From Spirogloea muscicola (Eukaryota; Streptophyta; Zygnematophyceae; Spirogloeales; Spirogloeaceae), in contig WELB01000002.1 in the NCBI GenBank assembly GCA_009602725.1, positions 1,051,925 through 1,065,800 on the forward strand: 13,876 bases of DNA. The letters are read 5' to 3'. Shown one piece after another: positions 8,179 to 13,876 of this stretch. The notes below the pieces were generated by a model. That model was not told where the DNA came from, did not search any database, and worked only from the letters and a program-made list of their open reading frames with translations. The position numbers were made by a program, and so were the translations under genes. How positions within the stretch are numbered: position 1 is the stretch's first letter; every line of letters begins with the position of its first letter.

Positions 8179-8611
8179 GTGAGAAGAAGTGGCTCTCCCA
8201 ATGGGGGCAAGGGCTGTGGAAAAGCCAGCCCGAAAAGAGTTGACCGAGGTTCCAAGGAGGGGGTGGCGTGTGGCGGGGCAGTGGCGGCGGCGGCGGCGGC
8301 GGCCGCCGAGCGGGCCTGCATACGAAGCGGACGCAGGAGGCGGCGACGACGACGGGGAGCAGCGACGGCGCTGGAGGCGGAGGCGCGGCGCGGGGCTGCC
8401 GCCTCAGCCTGGTTCCGGGACGAGGCGCCCTGACCGCCTCGCACAGGTGCTTCGCCTTGAGCAACTCCGGGCTCTGACTCCGTCGGCGGCGCCGGGAGCG
8501 CGTGATCGGGGCGACGGGGGGCGGGGCGGCGGAGGCGAGGGCTGCGGCGGCGGGCGGCATGGCGACGGCGGTAGCTGCGGCAGCGGCGGGTGCGAGGGAC
8601 AGGCCGGGAGG
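8179..8611 (-). mobile_element. RLE non-LTR element, internally deleted minus-strand copy
   Basis: The 3' end is clear on the minus strand: the terminal GAGCCACTTCTTCTCAC-type stretch at 8179-8197 and the hairpin at 8211-8231. The outer part (8510-8611) is a reverse-complement copy of the start of copy C at 8637-8740. Between them lies GC-rich sequence coding low-complexity Pro/Ala/Arg in several frames. RT, zinc finger and endonuclease are absent, so it looks like 5' and 3' ends joined by a deletion, or two separate truncated pieces. Confidence 0.55.
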
Positions 8612-8740
8612 GGGCCCCCGCGCCTCGGATCCCATNCCTCCCGGCCTGTCCCTCGCACCCGCCGCTGCCGCAGCTACCGCCGTTGCCATGCCGCCCGCCG
8701 CCGCCGCCCTCGCCTCTGCCGCCCCGCCCCTCGTCGCCGA
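8510..8740. repeat. About 100-bp inverted repeat around an ambiguous base
   Basis: 8510-8611 and 8637-8740 are reverse complements with about five differences; the inner 58 bases differ at one position. The 25-base spacer contains the unknown base at 8636. The arms are head-to-head copies of the GC-rich 5' part of the non-LTR element. It may be a true foldback or a palindromic assembly or amplification artefact. Confidence 0.8.
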
Positions 8741-11516
8741 TGGGTGCGCCCGCACATTCGTCGCGCGCTTCGCCCGGCGATGCAGAGGATGTTCGAGACC
8801 ACCGGGACGAGGCGGCTTGGAAGCTCTTCCTCCTCTTCCCCCAGCTACTGCTCGGGCGCGTCCCCCACGAGGGCCGCTGGCAGGGCCAGCTGCCCCTCCT
8901 GGAGCGCGTCCAGTTGTTCGAGGGCGGACATTGGGAGGAGCTTCTGGCGCGCCATGACGCAGCGGTGTCCGCCTCGGCAACAGACCGTGGTGCCGCGCCG
9001 GCAGCGCCAGACGGGGCCGCCAACGTCCGCAGGGCTCTACGCTTCGGTCATGCGGGCGAGTTGTCCAGGGCGGTCCAGGCCCTGGACGACTCGGTGCTGG
9101 CGCCCACCAGCGCCGCCACACAGGAGGCCCTGGAGTCCCTGCACCCTCCGGCGCGCACCCCCCTGCCCCCGTGGCTGGACACCTTCACCCCGCTGGAGGA
9201 GGTGGTCCTCAACGCCGACGCCCTGCGGAAGGCCCTGCAGAGCAACCGCCGCGCAGCCGCTGGAGGTCCTTCCCATATGCTCACCGAACACCTCCGAGAA
9301 ATTTTCCTGGAGGGGGACCCTGCCGACTTCGAAGCGCTCCATCAGGTGTGCCAGCTCCTCGCTCGCAACCAGGTCCCAGCCAGCATTCGGGACGTCCTGT
9401 GCACCAGTACACTGCTGGCGCTCAGCAAGGCCGGCGAAGGGGTCCGGCCCATCGCCATTGGGGAGGTTGTCTACCGTCTGGTGGGGCGCGCGCTATGGCA
9501 ACAGCACGCGGGGCAGGCCCAAGCACACCTGGCGCCCCAACAGTTTGGCGCGGGGCTGTGGAGCGGCGGCAAGACGGTCGTGCACGGCGTATGGGCCGCC
9601 CTGGACCTGCACCCCGAGTGGGTGGCCATGGCAGTCGACGTCCGCAATGCAATTAACTGCGTTGATCGGGATGTCATCGCGGAGGAGGTGAGGGAGGCCT
9701 TTCCCAGCCTTCTACCCTTCTTCAGGCTGGGGTACTGTCAGCCATGCGACCTGCTGTGGTGTACGGGAGGTGGTGAGGTGGAGACCCTCCACTCCACCAA
9801 GGGCACACGCCAATGGGATCCATTGGCAGGATTCTATTACGCGCTGGCACACCACCGCGCGCTCCAGGCAATGGTCGCGGCTCACCCTGGTGTTCTGGTG
9901 CCGATGTATGCTGATGACACCACTCTGGTGGGACCGCCTGCGGACGTCGTGGCAGCCTTTGCCACCCTCCAGGTGCAGCTGAGCGCGATCAGCCTGGACA
10001 TCAGGGCGGACATATGCAGCGCCTGGTCCCCTGCGGGCCTGCCAGCCCACCTGTGCCTGCCTGTGGGTTGCCAGACACCGGCCGAGGACCTCACTCTCCT
10101 TGGCGTCCCCCTAGGCGCACCTGCCTGGCTAACACGTTGCATCGCGTAGCGGCCACACTACCTGGCCCGCACCGTCCCTCCCTCATCGGCGGTGAAGGCA
10201 GCGTACGCGGCATTCGACTCCGGCATCTTGGCGTCCGCAGCCACCCTCGTGCAGCACCCCGCGTTCCTCACCACACCAACTGCGCAGCTGCAGGCCAGCC
10301 TGCCGACCAGTCGTGGCGGCTTGGGATGCCGCTCAGTTGCCGGCGTCTGTGAGGCGGCCTTCATGGGAAGCTGGGCTCAGGTTGCAGCCCCCATGTGTCA
10401 GAGGTTCCTCGTGCACAGCCAGCGCGCCCTGGAGCAGGCGGCAGCTGAAGTGGAGATCGGCCAGTTGCCCTTCCAGGTTGCCCTCCGTTCTGCCCGCGAC
10501 GGGCTCCTGGTGGTCCACCCCAACATGTCTGAGCAGATTGTCCCTTTCACCCATCTCGCCCACACCCCGGACCTGCGTGCCTAGGCACGCTTCACGGCGC
10601 TGGTGGAAAAGGCGGCCTCTGACCAGGTGGTGGAGCTTCTCCCTCCGTCTGACCTTCGCGGCCGCGCCCGGCTCCTCTCAGCCTCTTCCCCTGGGGCGGC
10701 GGCGTGGGTATCGGCTGTCCCACTATACGCGGCGCTCACCATGCCTGATGAAGTCTTCAGGACGGCGGTCCACCAACTCTTGGGCCTCATCCCTCCCTGC
10801 CTCGTGGGCGTCACTCAGTGCGACTGCGGTGCCCGTTACGCCGACCCTGCGGAGCTGGCTGCGAATATGCTCCGTCGCACGCACGGGGGCGAGCGGACCG
10901 CTTCCCACGATCTCCTGCGAAATGGTATGCAGGGGTTTTTTTATGGAGGCGGGCTCCAAGGTCGCTGTGGAGAACTCCTACAGTGATGCCCATCCAGCTG
11001 GGCGCTGACGGCCAGCCCCATACACGGCGCGCCGACCTGGTCGCCATCCCGCCCGGCGGTGGTCCCCGCATCATTGCCGATGTGGTGACAACTGACTGCT
11101 TCGACTCCGCCAATCCCACCAGATCGGCGTCGTTTGCAGGGCACGCGGTCGTCCAGGCGGCCCAGGGGAAGGAGCGAAAGTATGCCGACCACCCGGTTAG
11201 TGATGCATTCGCGGCCCTGGCGATTGATGTGCACGGGGCCTTCGGCAGCCGCTGGGTGGATCTCCTCCAGTGGCTTGCCCATCAGGCCACTGATCGGCGG
11301 CCGGGTCTGCCAGGAGCGCTGCCTGGTTTCAACGCCGCCGGTTTGCTTGCACAAGTCTTCCGCATGCGCCTGACGGTAACGCTTCAACGCTCCCTTGCCC
11401 ACGCCGTCCACAGGCGAGCAGGCCGTGCTATGGCCGCCGCCTCTCGGTCTCTTCGGAGTGCCTCGTTCCCTGCAGCCAACTATTCCGACCTGATGTTGCT
11501 CACTCGCGGGTGCTGA
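8637..11516 (+). pseudogene. Non-LTR retrotransposon RT-endonuclease ORF, decayed
   Basis: Polyprotein that would nick the target and reverse-transcribe the element's RNA. The RT part (about 8780-10146) shows AWKLFLLFPQLLLGR, RPIAIGEVVYRLVGRA (from 9445), motif A MAVDVRNAINCVDRD (Asp at 9637) and motif B TRQWDPLAG (9808-9834). Motif C is MYADDTTLVG (YADD at 9907-9918). Motif B normally reads QGDP; here the Gly is Trp (TGG 9814). TAG at 10147-10149 and TAG at 10582-10584 interrupt the same frame. A finger-like region has Cys at 10819 and 10825 and His at 10882 and 10906. The frame then slips near the T-run at about 10936-10942 and again near 10975-11000. It continues as the endonuclease: RAD (Asp 11034), IIADVV (Asp 11079), KERKY (Lys 11169, 11178). 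The C-terminus ends SDLMLLTRGC with TGA 11514-11516. The frame is also open upstream to ATG 8590, across the unknown base. Confidence 0.8.
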
Positions 11517-11663
11517 ACTTCCCTTTGCATCGTCGTGTGCTTTTTGCCGTGGTTTGTAGTGTAGTCCCATTTCAGCACCTCTTTCTTTGGCTTTGGACAT
11601 TGTCCATTCTTTTTGGGCTGGTTTTGCCAACCCCTCTTATTCTTGAGCACTTTCTTTGGCGAC
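8637..11663 (+). mobile_element. RLE-type non-LTR retrotransposon, most complete copy (C)
   Basis: The layout is a single ORF with a Pro/Ala-rich N-terminal part, reverse transcriptase, Cys/His finger, restriction-like endonuclease, and the family's C-terminal tail. A 3' UTR of about 145 bases follows, with the hairpin at 11615-11633 and the GAGCACTTTCTTT end. No upstream apurinic-type endonuclease ORF is seen. This matches the older R2/HERO-like class that relies on a C-terminal endonuclease. No poly(A) tail and no clear target-site duplication were found. The copy is inactive by several lesions (see its ORF). Confidence 0.75.
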
Positions 11664-11845
11664 CACGTCCAGACGCCGCATGTATGGCTTGTCGCGCCTT
11701 GTGGAGATCGGCATGATGATGGACACCTCCATCAGAAGAAAGTGCTCGCCCACCACATCGCCGGATGATACCCCGCCTCGCGCACAATTCCAAACATAGT
11801 ATCTCAGTAAGAGAGAAGAATGGACGCTTCCAGGAGAGGGCGGTG
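11664..11845. other. Unassigned spacer between two element 3' ends
   Basis: Between the plus-strand 3' end of copy C and the minus-strand 3' end of copy H. At 11730-11751 it carries, in minus orientation, the same 22 bases as the terminal stretch at 13689-13710, so part of it may be another element end. The remainder (about 11664-11729) is open on both strands and not low-complexity, but I recognise no protein in it. Confidence 0.5.
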
Positions 11846-12155
11846 GCTGTGAGAGAAGTGGCTCTCCCATGGGGGCAGAGGGCTGTGAAAAGCCAGCTCG
11901 AAAACAATTGACAAGGGTTCGAAGGGGCCAAATGACGGAGGGGCCTAAAGCGCTACATCAGAACGGGCGTACGATGGAGCACTCAGTAGCTACGAATGAG
12001 GGGCCTCATCCCCGAAAGACTAGCTGCCGGAAAACAATCCCCCTGACGAAAGCCAGAGGCTGCAGCGTGAGCACGGCCAGCATGCAGATGCAAGGCGTGG
12101 GCCATGGACCGCTGGAAGGAGATTGACAGACGCATGTGATAGACCTGGGCCCACG
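11846..12155 (-). mobile_element. RLE non-LTR element, 5'-truncated copy H
   Basis: The minus strand reads WAQVYHMRLSISFQRSMAHA, then LHAGRAHAAASGFRQGDCFP, and ends MRPLIRSY with TGA at 11985-11983. This is the family C-terminal tail with a diverged last segment. The 3' UTR contains TAGCGCTTTAGGCCC, the hairpin (11880-11899, one arm mismatch) and the GAGCCACTTCTC end near 11850. It starts directly behind copy F's 3' end. Confidence 0.75.
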
Positions 12156-12425
12156 AGCCAGCCGGCCAGGTGAGAGGCCAGCCCAGGAAGATAAATGAAC
12201 AAAGTTGGAAGGGGCCACGGGAAAGCGCTAAAACGCATGGAACAAGCAGCTACGAAGCAGTCAGTAACCCCCTGCTAACCAGCCGCACGTTGGAGAAATT
12301 GGTGTCGTGGTAGCGGGTCCCCTGGCCAAGGCCAGAGGCTGCAGCTAAGGCACGACCGGCACGCAGATGCAGAGCGCGAGCCATGGACCTCTGCAGCGAG
12401 ACGGACAGGCCGACCTGCCCATGCG
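12156..12425 (-). mobile_element. RLE non-LTR element, 5'-truncated copy F
   Basis: The minus strand reads HGQVGLSVSLQRSMARALHL, then RAGRALAAASGLGQGTRYHD, then SNVRLVSRG. An extra base in a G run shifts the last codons, so the frame ends LLTAS at 12250 instead of the usual SRGY and TGA. The 3' UTR keeps TAGCGCTTTCCCGTGGCCCC and a GGGCTGGCC hairpin arm at about 12175-12184. Its 5' edge meets plus-strand copy D head-to-head at a C run. Confidence 0.75.
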
Positions 12426-12429
12426 ACTC

Positions 12430-13084
12430 TGCCCCCCCCCTTCGGGTGCCTCGCCGCTGCCGAGTTCCCCCGGTCACCCTCGGCTGGGCAGCAGTTACCC
12501 CTGCCTGCGCCAGCGGCTCAGCTGCTCCTCCCGACGCTTCAAGCCCCGCGGCGGCGGCCTCGGCCGCCCCGGCCTCCTCTACCCCGGCGGGAGCCGAGCT
12601 CGTCCTCCCCTACCAAGCCGTGAAGGTGGCCGAACAGAAGAAGTTGAGCAAGTACAAGGACCACCCGGCGGGTGATACCTTTTACCCCCTGGCCATGGAC
12701 ATCCATGGGTGTTACGGGGGTCGGTGGTCCTCGTTACTTTGCTGCTGGCCTCTCAAGCTGACCAGCGGCGCCGGGAACAGGGTGCAGCCCTTCCCGGTGG
12801 CTCGGTGCCTGTGGGTCTTGTGTCCTGCTACCGAATGCGTCTGTCTATGTGCCTACAGCGGTTCCAGGCGATTGCTTTGCATCGCCGGGCTGGTCGCGCC
12901 CTTGCAGCAGCCTCTGGTCTGCGCAGCGGGGTTGCTCTTCCTCCCCTCAGCTCATCTGACTTCTTACTGCTGACACGGGGGTATTGAGGGCGTCCTGTCT
13001 GCCTAGCCTTTGGCTCCGTCATGAACACCTGTATGCATCTGGCTGGCAGTTTACAGCCGATTCTTTAATACCAGCAGCCGCTTT
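12430..13084 (+). mobile_element. RLE non-LTR element, truncated chimeric copy D
   Basis: Starts with a Pro/Ala-rich segment (12443-12618) that continues in frame into KLSKYKDHPAGDTFYPLAMD, then IHGCYGGRWSSLL. These are the K-x-x-K-Y endonuclease end and following block seen in copy C (KERKYADHP...LAIDVHG). The frame then slips (about 12735). The tail follows as MRLSMCLQRFQAIALHRRAG, then RALAAASGL and SSDFLLLTRGY, with TGA 12985-12987. The 3' UTR has the hairpin (13041-13058). RT is missing. Confidence 0.75.
12443..12618 (+). repeat. Direct repeat, first copy (pair with 13090-13263)
   Basis: Near-identical to 13090-13263, with a handful of substitutions and a 2-base length difference (GGCTCAGCTG versus GGCAGCTG). 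It encodes a Pro/Ala/Ser-rich stretch ending AELVLPYQA in both copies. The sequences diverge sharply right after it. Confidence 0.85.
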
Positions 13085-13089
13085 ACCTC

Positions 13090-13263
13090 CGGGTGCCTCG
13101 CCGCTGCCGAGTTCCCCTGGTCACCCTCGGCTGGGCAGCAGTTCCCCCTGCCTGCGCCAGCGGCAGCTGCTCCTCCCGACGCTTCAAGCCCCGCGGCGGC
13201 GGCCTCGGCCGCCCTGGCCTCCTCTACCCCGGCGGGAGCCGAGCTCGTCCTCCCCTACCAAGC
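13090..13263 (+). repeat. Direct repeat, second copy (pair with 12443-12618)
   Basis: Second member of the pair, inside copy E. Here the shared segment continues into PPVFTGSNGLSPSEVL, whereas copy D jumps to the endonuclease part. Copy E is therefore likely closer to the original order. Confidence 0.85.
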
Positions 13264-13416
13264 GCCTCCTGTCTTCACGGGCAGCAACGGCCTGAGTCCG
13301 AGCGAGGTTCTGTCCCTTCGGCCACCCAACTCTTGGCGGCCTCCCAACGGCCCTCCTGAACAAATGATCGGCTTGAATTGGCCTCCATTTCATTTCATGC
13401 GCCCCGCGCGCCTTCT

Positions 13417-13452
13417 CCCCCCCCCCCCCCGGCCATNCCCCCCCCGGCCATC
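13417..13452. repeat. C-rich low-complexity tract with an ambiguous base
   Basis: Fourteen consecutive C (13417-13430), then GGCCAT, the unknown base at 13437, a C run, and GGCCAT again. Homopolymer errors are likely here, so the frame change in copy E at this point may not be real. Confidence 0.8.
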
Positions 13453-13685
13453 CCCCCTGCCATTGCTGCTTCCTCAACCTCCTCTAGCAGCTCCACAAGC
13501 GGTACAGGTCGAGTCGACATGGCCCCCGTCAGCACGGCTCCCCCAGCTCTGTGGCACCTCCGGCCCTCCTTTCGCTGCACCTGCGGGCCGGCAGAGCCCT
13601 CGCTGCTGCCTCTGGCTCTGGCCAGGGGACGCACTTCCAGGAGCCTAGCGCCTCTGACCCGAAGCTGCTTAGCAGGGGTTACTGA

Positions 13686-13876
13686 GTGATCAGAAGAAAG
13701 TGCTCGCCCATTGAGAATAGGGGCTGGAACAACCAGCCCGAAAAAGAATGAACAGAGTACGAGAAGGGGGCCAGGGGAAGCGCTAAGTAACAGAAACAAA
13801 GCTGCTACGAGACACTCAGTAACCCCTGCTAAGCAGCCGCAGATCAGAGATGCTGGGCTCCTGGAAGTGGGTCCCC
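13686..13876 (-). mobile_element. RLE non-LTR element, copy G, cut by window end
   Basis: The minus strand enters from 13876 with GTHFQEPSISDLRLLSRGY and TGA at 13818-13816, nearly the same tail as copy E. The 3' UTR has TAGCGCTTCCCCTGGCCCC, then the cleanest hairpin of the window (GGGCTGG 13721-13727, AACAA loop, CCAGCCC 13733-13739). It ends with GGGCGAGCACTTTCTTCTGA at 13708-13689. It faces copy E tail-to-tail. Confidence 0.75.

Larger units (their letters stand above)
13085..13685 (+). mobile_element. RLE non-LTR element, truncated copy E
   Basis: Begins directly behind copy D's 3' end. The first part is open in frame from about 13088 (SGCLAAAEFPWSPSAGQQFP to AELVLPYQAPPVFTGSN and beyond 13360). 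I do not recognise it; it may be the element's N-terminal region. After a C run and an unknown base (13437) the frame changes. The family tail closes it: LHLRAGRALAAASGSGQGTH, then SASDPKLLSRGY, with TGA 13683-13685. It lacks its own 3' UTR, because the end of copy G follows after three bases. Confidence 0.65.

Noticed and set aside
8283-8304. GGC/GCC repeat as a CpG-island promoter
   Set aside because: It is part of the GC-rich retroelement copy; no initiator or downstream host gene supports a promoter call.
7794-9691. Long open frames of 360-500 codons on both strands around 7794-9691
   Set aside because: They overlap each other, run antisense or out of frame to the retroelement ORF, and consist of Arg/Pro/Ala-rich translation of GC-rich DNA. 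They are shadows.
5426-10584. A non-standard code with TAG/TAA read as Gln
   Set aside because: Several interrupting TAG/TAA codons fall where Gln is plausible and all natural ends seen are TGA, as in some ulvophyte algae. However, the transporter exons use only CAA/CAG for Gln, at least one such TAA stands where the paralog has Ser, and frameshifts and TGA lesions show ordinary decay.
11664-11729. 28S rDNA as the insertion target of the RLE element
   Set aside because: R2 elements insert there, but this flank shows no rRNA sequence that I recognise.

Overview
This is a nuclear genomic window from a eukaryote. It holds a host gene with GT-AG introns, followed by roughly 9 kb of decayed retrotransposons. 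Intron style, a plant-type initiator-Met tRNA primer site in an LTR element, a Ty1/copia element and a GC-rich endonuclease-type LINE together suggest a green alga, possibly a trebouxiophyte. That is an inference; there is no rRNA or marker gene here to confirm it.

Region 1 (about 155-3691, +) is a host gene for an AAAP-family amino-acid transporter, which I reconstruct as nine exons. The exons join into a product of about 550 residues with the family's landmarks (FNNITGP near the start, VPFG..NLDDN, TIPSW.NEKRPGV, LLGAWAY, PVLSIMV.YNL). The copy looks damaged. There is an in-frame TGA where the family usually has the Arg of R-Y-N-L, a one-base frame slip in exon 5, and an AT where the next GT donor should be. 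Region 2 (3692-4989) has no gene I can support. It carries a possible TGTAA poly(A) signal and two perfect inverted repeats.

Region 3 (4990-7518) contains pieces of a Ty1/copia element in both orientations. The minus-strand copy shows an LTR end, primer-binding site, gag (UBN2-like), CCHC knuckle, protease (DSGA) and gag-pre-integrase start. A second, shorter protease/pre-integrase piece lies on the plus strand. The two form a large foldback whose centre is a CAG/CTG repeat and whose arms each carry a tandem duplication. No integrase, RT or RNase H of this element is present.

Region 4 (7519-13876, plus two outliers at 4990-5203) is a nest of copies of one non-LTR retrotransposon family with a C-terminal restriction-like endonuclease (RLE). 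One copy (8637-11663) keeps most of RT, zinc finger and RLE, but it has in-frame stops, frameshifts and a Trp in place of the motif B Gly. At least ten others are 5'-truncated pieces that keep the 3' end. They share a conserved C-terminal tail (RAGRA.AAAS...SD..LLTRGY, then TGA) and a 3'-UTR hairpin (GGGCTGG...CCAGCCC). Several lie head-to-tail, with one copy starting right behind the complete 3' end of the previous one.

The genes do not form a functional pathway: one probably broken transporter gene is followed by a graveyard of self-nested retroelements. The two ambiguous bases (8636, 13437) and the palindrome around the first call for caution about assembly in the GC-rich part.
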